Below are positions 14,679-20,143 of a DNA stretch of 20,143 nt, piece after piece (within the stretch, counting starts at the first letter, position 1; the number at the start of each line of letters is the position of its first letter). The stretch is from an uncultured Eubacteriales bacterium. GTDB taxonomy: Bacteria; Bacillota; Clostridia; Oscillospirales; CAG-382. Where the stretch lies: contig URSI01000005.1 in the NCBI GenBank assembly GCA_900550505.1, forward strand, positions 1 through 20,143, read 5' to 3'. A program made the translations under genes and the position numbers. Under the pieces are notes generated by a model that was not told the DNA's origin, ran no database searches, and was given only the letters and a program-made list of their open reading frames with translations.

Positions 14679-15106
14679 TTCTGCGCCTCCTGTTCCAGCT
14701 CAGCCTTCGTGGCGAATTTTGTCTTTATAGGCAGCTTGTGACCGGCAAGTCTCATGGCCTCTCTGGCGACATCCTCGGCGACGCCCTCCATCTCGAACAT
14801 TACTCTGCCCGGTTTAACGACTGCTGCCCAGTATTCGGGGCTGCCCTTACCGGAACCCATTCGCGTTTCAGCAGGCTTCTCGGTTATGGGCTTGTCGGGG
14901 AATATTTTTATCCAGACCTTACCGCCTCTTTTTATATAACGGGTCATGGCGACACGGGCGGCCTCTATCTGGTTGCTCGATATCCATGCCGGCTCAAGCG
15001 CGACAAGGCCGTAGCTGCCGTGAGTGACGGTGTTTCCGCGCGTGGCTTTTCCTTTCAGTCTGCCGCGCTGCACTCGTCTGTATTTGACCCTTTTAGGCAT
15101 TAACAT
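14675..15106 (-). CDS. rplP: Large subunit ribosomal protein L16
   Basis: L16 lies near the A-site tRNA elbow and organises 23S rRNA by the peptidyl transferase centre. The protein has the full signature IKRGGKVWIKIFPDKPITEK followed by KPAETRMGSGKGSPEYWAAV. I place the start at ATG 15106 (143 residues, beginning MLMPKRVKYRR) because AGGAGG lies 8 bases upstream; a second ATG at 15100 (MPKRVKYRR) is also possible. The upstream extension of the same frame lies in rpsC. The gene overlaps rpsC by 14 bases and rpmC by 4. Confidence 0.97.
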   Translation of the reverse strand: MLMPKRVKYRRVQRGRLKGKATRGNTVTHGSYGLVALEPAWISSNQIEAARVAMTRYIKRGGKVWIKIFPDKPITEKPAETRMGSGKGSPEYWAAVVKPGRVMFEMEGVAEDVAREAMRLAGHKLPIKTKFATKAELEQEAQK

Positions 15107-15824
15107 TTCTCTTTCCTCCTTCTCTCGCGTGCGAACGACCCGAAGAACGCTCTTCCCTTGCGGGACGCTCTTCTCTGACCGTGGAACGCTTGACATCAGA
15201 GAGGACCTCGCCCTTGTAGATCCAGACCTTCACACCGATCTTACCGTAAGTGGTGTTTGCCTCACTGAAACCGTAATCTATGTCCGCTCTCAGCGTCTGA
15301 AGGGGTATCGTGCCCTCATGATAGTGCTCGCTGCGCGCTATCTCAGCACCGCCGAGACGACCGGAAACCTTTACCTTGATGCCCTTCGCGTTGAGCTTCA
15401 TGGTCCTCGTTATCGCCTGCTTCATCGCACGTCTGAAAGAAACGCGCTTCTCAAGCTGTGTCGCTATATTTTCCGCGACCAGCTGTGCATTGAGATCCGG
15501 CTGTCTGATCTCTACTACGTTCACGCTGGACGGTATCCCCGTGAAGCGCTCCACGTCCGCTTTAAGTTTATCTATTTCCGCACCGCCTCTGCCGATGATG
15601 ATGCCCGGCTTGGCGCAATGGATGATAACGCGGAGCCTGCTGTTGTCGCGCTCTATCTCTATTTTCGGAACTCCGGCATGCTTGAGCTTGCCGAGCAGAT
15701 AATTTCTGAGCTTATAGTCCGCGACGAGCGTGTCGCCGAACACTTCGTCCTTTGCAAACCAACGCGAATCCCAGTTCTTGATCACGCCGACACGGAGACC
15801 GTGAGGATTAACTTTCTGTCCCAT
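15093..15824 (-). CDS. rpsC: Small subunit ribosomal protein S3, with Arg-rich C-terminal extension
   Basis: S3 forms part of the mRNA entry tunnel on the 30S head. The protein starts MGQKVNPHGLRVGVIKNWDSRW, has the KH domain with the GRGG loop at 78-81 (IIIGRGGAEIDKL), and the C-terminal domain (SGRLGGAEIARSEHY, GTIPLQTLRADIDYGF, KIGVKVWIYKGE). It has 243 residues; Bacillus-type S3 has about 218. The extra 25 or so residues are rich in Arg, Glu and Ser and have the rplP ribosome binding site in their codons. GGAGGCAAG precedes the ATG. Confidence 0.98.
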   Translation of the reverse strand: MGQKVNPHGLRVGVIKNWDSRWFAKDEVFGDTLVADYKLRNYLLGKLKHAGVPKIEIERDNSRLRVIIHCAKPGIIIGRGGAEIDKLKADVERFTGIPSSVNVVEIRQPDLNAQLVAENIATQLEKRVSFRRAMKQAITRTMKLNAKGIKVKVSGRLGGAEIARSEHYHEGTIPLQTLRADIDYGFSEANTTYGKIGVKVWIYKGEVLSDVKRSTVREERPAREERSSGRSHAREGGKRNVNA

Positions 15825-15838
15825 TGTTGCTTGCCTCC

Positions 15839-16189
15839 TTACTCTTTCTCTTTAAGCACGAGCGTCACATGCGAGGTACGCTTGACTATCCTGTCCGCGC
15901 TGCCCTTGGCACGCGGCATGATCCGCTTCATGCCCTTGAGCGATCCGGGCGTGACGTACGCCTGCGCGACGTACAATCTCTCGGGATCCATCTCATAGTT
16001 GTGCGTCGCATTGGCGACAGCAGACTTGAGCAGTTTTCCGATGTCCTCGCAGGCAAGCTTGTTCGTCGTCTTGAGTATGGCGGCTGCCGTGGCGGCATCC
16101 TTGCTGCGTATGAGGTCAAGTATTACTTTTATCTTTCTGGGCGAGATGCGCACCTGATGCAGATGTGCTGTCGCTATCTTTGTTTCCAT
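15839..16189 (-). CDS. rplV: Large subunit ribosomal protein L22
   Basis: L22 lines the nascent-peptide tunnel with an extended loop. The 116-residue protein shows TAHLHQVRISPRKIKVILD, ANATHNYEMDPERLYVAQAY, and the loop/signature KGMKRIMPRAKGSADRIVKR near residues 85-104. This loop is the usual site of macrolide-related changes and here has no visible insertion. GGAGGACGAACAG precedes the ATG. It is 17 bases after rpsS. Confidence 0.98.
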   Translation of the reverse strand: METKIATAHLHQVRISPRKIKVILDLIRSKDAATAAAILKTTNKLACEDIGKLLKSAVANATHNYEMDPERLYVAQAYVTPGSLKGMKRIMPRAKGSADRIVKRTSHVTLVLKEKE

Positions 16190-16206
16190 CTGTTCGTCCT
16201 CCCTCT

Positions 16207-16488
16207 TTACTTGGAAGTGTTCGAGGTCTTGGAACCCGAGTGACCTTTGAACGTGCGGGTCGGTGCGAACTCGCCGAGCTTGTGGCCGACCATGTCTTCC
16301 ACTACATAAACCGGTATATGCTTCCTGCCGTCATGCACGGCTATCGTATGTCCTACGAACTCCGGGAATATCGTGGAGGAACGCGACCAGGTCTTGATGA
16401 CTCTCTTTTCACCCTTGGCGTTCATATCGGCGATCCTCTTGTAGAGCTTCGCTTCTACAAACGGGCCTTTTTTAACGCTTCTGCTCAT
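16207..16488 (-). CDS. rpsS: Small subunit ribosomal protein S19
   Basis: S19 is in the 30S head near the A-site finger. The 93-residue protein begins MSRSVKKGPFVEAKLYKRI and has IKTWSRSSTIFPEFVGHTIA followed by VHDGRKHIPVYVVEDMVGHK and LGEFAPTRTF, the family signature. The Ser/Thr/Lys-rich end (GSKTSNTSK) is a little unusual in composition but of normal length. GAAAGGAGAA precedes the ATG. Confidence 0.98.
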   Translation of the reverse strand: MSRSVKKGPFVEAKLYKRIADMNAKGEKRVIKTWSRSSTIFPEFVGHTIAVHDGRKHIPVYVVEDMVGHKLGEFAPTRTFKGHSGSKTSNTSK

Positions 16489-16511
16489 GTTATCGTTCTC
16501 CTTTCATTCCC

Positions 16512-17342
16512 TTATTTCGCATTTCTGCGCTTGACTATGAACTTATCGGTGCGATTCTTCTTCTTTCTCGTCTTATAACCGAGCGTGGGCTTGCCCCACG
16601 GGGTGACGGGTGAAGGTCTGCCGATAGGCGAACGGCCCTCGCCGCCGCCGTGCGGGTGATCGACCGGGTTCATGACCGAACCTCTGACGGTCGGTCTGAT
16701 GCCGAGATAACGTGTCTTACCGGCTTTACCGAGGTGGATGTTTTCATGGTCAAGGTTGCCTACCTGCCCTATCGTGGCACGGCAGTCAAGTCTCACTATC
16801 CTCACTTCTCCGGAAGGAAGTCTTACCTGAGCTACGCCGTTTTCCTTTGCCATGAGCTGTGCGGCAGCACCGGCTGCGCGGACAAGCTGCGAACCCTTGC
16901 CGGGGTAAAGCTCAATGTTATTAATATAGGTACCGACGGGGATATTCGCGATGGGCAGAACATTGCCCGGCTTTATATCGGCGCCCTCGCCGGTATACAG
17001 AACATCTCCGACGCTTATGCCGACAGGAGCTATGATATAGCTCTTCTTGCCGTTTTCGTCACGCAGAAGCGCTATGTTTGCCGTCCTGTTGGGATCGTAT
17101 TCGATGCCGAGCACCGTCGCAGGGCTGGTACCGAGCCTGCGGAAATCAATGATACGATATTTCTTCTTGTTACCGCCGCCTCTGTGACGTACGGTTATGC
17201 GGCCGAGATTGTTACGACCGGACTTCTGCTTCTTGACTGCAAGCAACGACTTCTCAGGCGTCTTCTTGGTGATCTCGTCAAAAGCAGAAACCGTCATATG
17301 TCGTCTCGACGGAGTTGTCGGCTTATATGATTTTATTGCCAT
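16512..17342 (-). CDS. rplB: Large subunit ribosomal protein L2
   Basis: L2 is needed for subunit joining and peptidyl transferase activity. The 276-residue protein begins MAIKSYKPTTPSRRHMTVS, contains RHRGGGNKKKYRIIDFRR (52-69), the RNA-binding domains, and MNPVDHPHGGGEGRSPIGR (224-242) with the conserved His229. Length is normal. AAAGGAG precedes the ATG by about 12 bases. It follows rplW by 25 bases. Confidence 0.98.
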   Translation of the reverse strand: MAIKSYKPTTPSRRHMTVSAFDEITKKTPEKSLLAVKKQKSGRNNLGRITVRHRGGGNKKKYRIIDFRRLGTSPATVLGIEYDPNRTANIALLRDENGKKSYIIAPVGISVGDVLYTGEGADIKPGNVLPIANIPVGTYINNIELYPGKGSQLVRAAGAAAQLMAKENGVAQVRLPSGEVRIVRLDCRATIGQVGNLDHENIHLGKAGKTRYLGIRPTVRGSVMNPVDHPHGGGEGRSPIGRPSPVTPWGKPTLGYKTRKKKNRTDKFIVKRRNAK

Positions 17343-17367
17343 TTCGGTGTTTTCTCCTTTCGCGCGA

Positions 17368-17661
17368 TCACATCAGGCTGTCGAAGAATTCGATCGTCTT
17401 GGAATCCTCGGTGAGCTTGACTATCGCCTTTTTCCACGCTGAAGTCCTGCCGTAGTGCACGCCCAGACGCTTCGGTTTAGCCTTCATGCTTATCGTCGTT
17501 ACCTTCTCGACTTTCACGCCGAAAAGCTCTTCGACGGCTTTTCTTATCTCGATCTTATTGGCATCACTCATGACCTTGAAGGTGTACTTCTTCTTCTGCA
17601 TGTTGTCCATGGAAGCCTCAGTGATGACCGGCTTTATGATGATATCGTAGGCCGTGCGCAT
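17368..17661 (-). CDS. rplW: Large subunit ribosomal protein L23
   Basis: L23 lies at the nascent-chain exit and is the main contact for trigger factor and SRP. The 97-residue protein shows IIIKPVITEASMDNMQKKKY, FKVMSDANKIEIRKAVEELF and GVKVEKVTTISMKAKPKRLG, the standard fold order. The last residues (SKTIEFFDSLM) are typical. The ATG overlaps the rplD stop (TAATG), so L4 and L23 synthesis are coupled. Confidence 0.98.
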   Translation of the reverse strand: MRTAYDIIIKPVITEASMDNMQKKKYTFKVMSDANKIEIRKAVEELFGVKVEKVTTISMKAKPKRLGVHYGRTSAWKKAIVKLTEDSKTIEFFDSLM

Positions 17662-18284
17662 TATGCATATACCTCCTCGATCTTTTCGATGGCGGCCTTC
17701 GTCGCCACAAACGAACCGTGCTTGAGGATGTCATAGACGTTTATCGTGTTGACGGTCGCCGTAGCCACCCCCGGAATGTTCGCCGCCGACTTGATGAGGA
17801 TCGGATCGTTCTCCGCAGTGACTATCAAAGCCTTCTCGCCGGCATTGACCGCCGCAAGCATGGCGATGACCTTTTTGGTCTTGTATTCGTCAAGCGCGAT
17901 ATTGTCGATAACGATCAACTCACCGTCATTGACCTTGGAGCTGAGCGCGCTCTTGAGCGCTATCCTCTTGACCTTCTTGTTTATGCTGACCTTGTAGAGC
18001 CGCGGCTTCGGTCCGAGGGCGATGCCGCCGTGTGTCCACTGAGGTGAACGTGTCGAACCCTGACGGGCTCTGCCGGTACCCTTCTGTCTCCAGGGCTTCC
18101 TGCCGCCGCCGGACACCTCGGAACGTGTGAGCGTCGACTGAGTACCCTGACGCTGATTGAGAAGGTAAGCTCTGACTACCGCATGAACGGCTGACATATT
18201 GACTTCTGCTCCGAAAACGTTCTCGGAAAGCGCAAGCTCGCCGGAAACGTTGCCCTGCATATCATATACTTTTATCGTAGGCAC
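17661..18284 (-). CDS. rplD: Large subunit ribosomal protein L4
   Basis: L4 binds 23S rRNA early and reaches into the peptide tunnel by a loop that is a site of macrolide resistance. I use a GTG start at 18284, giving 207 residues and the standard start MPTIKVYDMQG, because GGGAGG lies 8 bases upstream. An ATG at 18308, overlapping the rplC stop, lacks such a site. The loop GGGRKPWRQKGTGRARQGS (59-77) is intact with no visible resistance change. In some bacteria L4 represses the S10 operon. Confidence 0.97.
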   Translation of the reverse strand: MPTIKVYDMQGNVSGELALSENVFGAEVNMSAVHAVVRAYLLNQRQGTQSTLTRSEVSGGGRKPWRQKGTGRARQGSTRSPQWTHGGIALGPKPRLYKVSINKKVKRIALKSALSSKVNDGELIVIDNIALDEYKTKKVIAMLAAVNAGEKALIVTAENDPILIKSAANIPGVATATVNTINVYDILKHGSFVATKAAIEKIEEVYA

Positions 18285-18304
18285 TTCTGTTTCCTCCCTT
18301 CGGC

Positions 18305-18934
18305 TCATTTAACCGTGCTGCGGACGAAAACTATGCCGCCGCGCGAGCCGGGAACGGCGCCTTTGACCGCAATAAGATTGTTGTCTGCGTCGATTTTGAC
18401 GATCTCGAGATTGAGCATGGTCACTTTCTCGTTACCGTACTGACCGGCCATCTTCTTATTCTTGAAGACTCTTGAAGGATCGCTGTTCGCACCCATGGAA
18501 CCTACCTGGCGATGCACAGGACCGGTACCGTGAGACATTCTGAGGCGATGAGCTCCCCATCTCTTGATGACGCCGGAAAACCCGCGGCCCTTCGTTGTGC
18601 CGCTGACATCCACCTTCTCACCGACAGCGAAAACGTCTGCCGTGATGACGTCGCCTATGTTGAGCGAAGCCGTGTCGTCAAGTCTGAACTCCGCAAGATA
18701 CTTCTTATACGACACGCCGACCTTGTCGAACGCACCGCGGGCAGGCTTGTTCAGCTTTCTTTCCGCGATATCCGCGAAACCCAGCTGTACCGACTCGTAT
18801 CCGTCTTTCTCTACGGTCTTCTTGCGGACTACCGTGCAGGGTCCGGCGTTGATGACCGTCACCGGTATCACATTTCCTTTTTCGTCGAAGATCTGCGTCA
18901 TGCCGAGCTTGCGACCGATGATGCCTTTTTTCAA
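18305..18934 (-). CDS. rplC: Large subunit ribosomal protein L3
   Basis: L3 is one of the first proteins bound in 50S assembly and reaches the peptidyl transferase centre by a long loop. The 209-residue protein begins MKKGIIGRKLGMTQIFDEKG and includes KGRGFSGVIKRWG, then HRLRMSHGTGPVHRQVGSMG and KMAGQYGNEKVT, the signature region. The start codon is TTG (18934) with AAGGAG 8 bases upstream (18943-18948). The 107-base gap to rpsJ is the largest inside the cluster. Confidence 0.98.
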   Translation of the reverse strand: MKKGIIGRKLGMTQIFDEKGNVIPVTVINAGPCTVVRKKTVEKDGYESVQLGFADIAERKLNKPARGAFDKVGVSYKKYLAEFRLDDTASLNIGDVITADVFAVGEKVDVSGTTKGRGFSGVIKRWGAHRLRMSHGTGPVHRQVGSMGANSDPSRVFKNKKMAGQYGNEKVTMLNLEIVKIDADNNLIAVKGAVPGSRGGIVFVRSTVK

Positions 18935-19041
18935 TTTAAAAACTCCTTCTTTAGGTTATTGGTTGACCGGCAGGCGGCCGGGCAACTTGACCTTTGATAG
19001 CACTGTGTCTCTGACGGTGCGACGCCGTGCGTCGCCTATGC
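18935..19041 (-). promoter_or_regulatory. Structured rpsJ-rplC intercistronic region
   Basis: This 107-base gap holds two clear hairpins. The first is a perfect 7-base inverted repeat, GCGACGC and GCGTCGC, around a 3-base loop (19019-19035), just after the rpsJ stop. The second is CCGGC/GCCGG with a 5-base loop (18967-18981). Neither is followed by a T run, so they are not terminators. They may protect or process the transcript, or be a binding site for a ribosomal protein. The rplC ribosome binding site follows the second. Confidence 0.45.
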
Positions 19042-19353
19042 TTACAGCGTGATCTCTATATCCACGCCGGCGGGAAGTTCCAGACCGGCAAGCGCGTCAA
19101 CACACTTGGCGGACGGCTTGATGATATCGATAAGACGCTTATGAGTGCGCAGCTCGAACTGCTCGCGCGAATCCTTATACTTGTGCACGGCACGCAGTAT
19201 CGTGGTGATCTGCTTGTCCGTGGGCAGCGGTATGGGTCCCGAGACCGCAGCGCCGAAACGCTTGGCGGTGTCGATTATCTTATCCGCAGCGCGGTCGATG
19301 AGCTCGTGATCATAAGCTTTGAGCCGTATTCTGATTCTCTCCTGGTTTGCCAT
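19042..19353 (-). CDS. rpsJ: Small subunit ribosomal protein S10 (NusE)
   Basis: S10 is in the 30S head and also joins NusB in transcription antitermination and NusG in coupling. The 103-residue protein has IRIRLKAYDHELIDRAADKI, SGPIPLPTDKQITTILRAVH and the signature REQFELRTHKRLIDI. Length is normal. AGGAGG lies 10 bases before the ATG. It is the first gene of the supercluster, about 200 bases downstream of the promoter at 19560-19588. Confidence 0.98.
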   Translation of the reverse strand: MANQERIRIRLKAYDHELIDRAADKIIDTAKRFGAAVSGPIPLPTDKQITTILRAVHKYKDSREQFELRTHKRLIDIIKPSAKCVDALAGLELPAGVDIEITL

Positions 19354-19396
19354 TAGCTTGTTGCCTCCTGTTGTTTTGGTTCGGCGCAGGTCTGAA

Positions 19397-19440
19397 CACG
19401 CCCCCGGGTGTTTCTTTTTTCACCCACAAAAAAACGCGTG
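19397..19440 (-). promoter_or_regulatory. Nested hairpin with internal T run in the rpsJ leader
   Basis: On the minus strand CACGC (19436-19440) pairs with GCGTG (19397-19401), enclosing a second stem GGGTG (19421-19425) with CACCC (19406-19410) around an A-rich loop. A run of seven T (19428-19434) lies inside the outer stem and can instead pair with the six A of the loop. Two exclusive folds are the pattern of attenuators, but a GC-rich stem directly before the T run is not evident. Confidence 0.35.
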
Positions 19441-19487
19441 ACCCTTTCGCCCGATTGTCGGACATACTCTGCGGAAATTACCTGATC

Positions 19488-19513
19488 CCGCCGTGCGGCT
19501 CATCCGCCGTGCG
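19488..19513. repeat. Tandem 10-base repeat in the rpsJ leader
   Basis: CCGCCGTGCG on the plus strand (CGCACGGCGG on the minus strand) occurs at 19488-19497 and 19504-19513, 16 bases apart. The copies flank a CGGC/GCCG hairpin and lie inside a CCCGC/GCGGG stem. Nine of the ten bases recur in the rpsJ-rplC gap at 19023-19031. Confidence 0.6.
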
Positions 19514-19559
19514 CGGGCTTTGCAGCAACTTCCCGCTTCATCGCATATCAAGCTTCGTA

Positions 19560-19588
19560 ATTATACTACCGTGCGGGAACTTTTTCAA
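19560..19588 (-). promoter_or_regulatory. Main promoter of the S10-spc-alpha supercluster
   Basis: The minus strand carries TTGAAA (19583-19588), a 17-base spacer and a perfect TATAAT (19560-19565). The bases upstream of the -35 are rich in A and T (runs of A at about 19612-19618), like an UP element, which suits a very highly expressed operon. No other promoter of this quality is seen within the cluster. Confidence 0.9.
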
Positions 19589-19803
19589 TAGTTATTTTCG
19601 CTTTTGTATGATTTTTTTGTGATATTTTAGTGATAATATGGTGAAACAGCTTGACACACTTATCTTATTACGAGTCTATTCAAAAACGGCTTTCACAAAT
19701 GGAGGAGATATTCGGTCAATAAACGGAAAAATATCAAAAGCACTTTTATTCCGGACGGAAATGTGTTATATTTATAAGGAAGTATGTTTGAGAGGTAACG
19801 ACA
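19589..19803. other. A+T-rich divergent region between rpsJ promoter and TSCPD gene
   Basis: This gap holds the upstream A+T-rich element of the rpsJ promoter on its left and the presumed TSCPD gene promoter on its right. A plus-strand TTGACA (19651-19656) has only a poor TCTATT at 18 bases. GGAGGAG near 19700 is not followed by a usable start codon. I see no RNA gene or coding frame with support. Confidence 0.5.
19744..19772 (+). promoter_or_regulatory. Possible promoter of the TSCPD-family gene, with a small dyad in its spacer
   Basis: TATATT (19767-19772), preceded by TGT as an extended -10, lies 17 bases after a poor -35 (TTTTAT, 19744-19749). Within the spacer is a 5-2-5 dyad TTCCG-GA-CGGAA (19749-19760), a possible operator. 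The predicted start is about 25 bases before the ATG. Confidence 0.4.
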
Positions 19804-20079
19804 ATGAAGCACACCTATATACCCAAGGGAGTATGCTCGCGCAGCATCGAGTTTGAGATAGACGATGAAGGAAGGGTGCGCAACCTGCGATTTCGCGGGG
19901 GCTGCAACGGCAACCTCAAGGGCATTTCCGCGCTTGCCGAGGGGCTGAAGGCAGAGGAAGCGATAAAACGTCTTTCCGGCATCTGCTGCGGCCCCAAGAA
20001 TACATCATGTCCCGACCAGTTGTCTCACGCACTGAAGGAAGCGCTCGAACTGGAAAATTCCCCGGTAACAGCCGGATGA
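19804..20079 (+). CDS. TSCPD-domain family protein (TIGR03905-like)
   Basis: This 91-residue protein carries the namesake motif KNTSCPDQLSHAL and an otherwise Cys- and Gly-rich core: YIPKGVCSRSIEF, LRFRGGCNGNLKGISALAEG and LSGICCGPKN. Cysteines are at 11, 34, 61, 62 and 69. Similar small proteins are widespread in Clostridia, and the same domain is found in B12-dependent ribonucleotide reductases, but the function of the stand-alone form is not established; metal or nucleic-acid binding through the cysteines is a guess. AGAGGT lies 8 bases before the ATG. It is divergent from the ribosomal cluster, so position gives no functional clue. Confidence 0.9.
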   Translation: MKHTYIPKGVCSRSIEFEIDDEGRVRNLRFRGGCNGNLKGISALAEGLKAEEAIKRLSGICCGPKNTSCPDQLSHALKEALELENSPVTAG

Positions 20080-20126
20080 TCCCGGAAAGCTTTCGGGACG
20101 CGGCGGCATCATCGCATATGCCGTCG
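20080..20126. other. Two adjacent hairpins after the TSCPD gene
   Basis: TCCCG and CGGGA (20080-20098) enclose the palindrome AAAGCTTT with one bulged G, starting one base after the stop codon. A second stem, CGGCGGCAT with ATGCCGTCG (20101-20126, one G-T pair), has an 8-base loop. Neither has a T run within the window, so termination is unproven; the window ends 17 bases later. Confidence 0.4.
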
Positions 20127-20143
20127 GTTCCGTCCGGATTTCA

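Larger units (their letters stand above)
19354..19553 (-). promoter_or_regulatory. Long 5' leader of the S10-spc-alpha transcript
   Basis: The predicted start near 19553 gives a leader of about 200 bases with no gene. It holds, in order on the minus strand, a GC-rich hairpin with two copies of CGCACGGCGG (19487-19517), a small CCGA/TCGG hairpin, a run of seven T, and a nested hairpin (19397-19440), before the rpsJ ribosome binding site. Long leaders of this operon bind L4 in enterobacteria; the structure here does not look the same. A 13-codon ATG frame in the leader has no ribosome binding site. Confidence 0.5.

Noticed and set aside
15024..15998. Plus-strand open frame of 324 codons, and similar long frames at 7011-7976, 5020-5745 and 16650-17330
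   Set aside because: They lie opposite highly conserved ribosomal genes; their translations show only mirrored composition, with no ribosome binding site.
19500..19545. 13-codon leader peptide in the rpsJ leader
   Set aside because: An ATG frame exists on the minus strand but has no ribosome binding site and no run of regulatory codons.
19651..19680. Plus-strand promoter TTGACA with TCTATT
   Set aside because: The -10 matches poorly, the spacer is 18 and it is far from the gene; the site nearer the TSCPD gene is preferred.
19638..19856. Small plus-strand frame before the TSCPD gene
   Set aside because: It covers promoter-like A+T-rich sequence, overlaps the TSCPD start in another frame and has no ribosome binding site.
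1..20143. CRISPR array, tRNA or rRNA gene, insertion sequence, prophage or attachment site
   Set aside because: I found no spaced direct repeats, cloverleaf, transposase or integrase signature on either strand.

Overview
The window is a chromosomal segment of a bacterium of the phylum Bacillota, most likely class Clostridia. The evidence is an uninterrupted S10-spc-alpha ribosomal protein supercluster in Gram-positive order, a KOW-domain gene between map and infA, zinc-binding versions of S4, S14, L36, L24 and adenylate kinase, strong AGGAGG-type ribosome binding sites, and a neighbouring TSCPD-family gene. Nothing in the sequence lets me name a genus.

Layout. Positions 1-1685 (minus strand) hold a two-gene operon: an SGNH/GDSL-type hydrolase with an unusual N-terminal domain, then an M3-family oligoendopeptidase that runs off the left edge. 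Positions 1686-1933 are a divergent control region with a near-consensus promoter for the minus-strand pair and two perfect dyads. Positions 1934-3660 (plus strand) hold a coupled pair: a patatin-like phospholipase and an N-acetylmuramoyl-L-alanine amidase with an SH3b domain. Positions 3689-3728 form a two-way terminator that separates this pair from the end of the ribosomal cluster.

Positions 3774-19353 (minus strand) are the supercluster, read from right to left: rpsJ, rplC, rplD, rplW, rplB, rpsS, rplV, rpsC, rplP, rpmC, rpsQ, rplN, rplX, rplE, rpsZ, rpsH, rplF, rplR, rpsE, rpmD, rplO, secY, adk, map, a KOW-protein gene, infA, rpmJ, rpsM, rpsK, rpsD, rpoA, rplQ. I count 32 genes, almost all separated by fewer than 32 bases or overlapping. 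The exceptions are the rpsJ-rplC gap (107 bases) and the rpsD-rpoA gap (56 bases). I see one strong promoter, upstream of rpsJ, and no terminator before the one beyond rplQ, so the cluster looks like one transcript of about 16 kb. It makes ribosomal proteins, the RNA polymerase alpha subunit, the SecY translocon channel, IF-1, adenylate kinase and methionine aminopeptidase. A leader of about 200 bases with repeats and hairpins precedes rpsJ.

Positions 19589-20143 hold a short A+T-rich divergent region and a small plus-strand TSCPD-family gene, followed by hairpins at the right edge.

Most of the window is conserved core machinery. The most interesting parts are the left accessory region (dyad-controlled divergent promoter, phospholipase plus amidase pair, unusual SGNH fusion), a CGCACGGCG motif shared by the rpsJ leader and the rpsJ-rplC gap, and a long charged tail on L17. 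I did not find a clear case of a wholly new system. The phospholipase/amidase pair is the best candidate for one.
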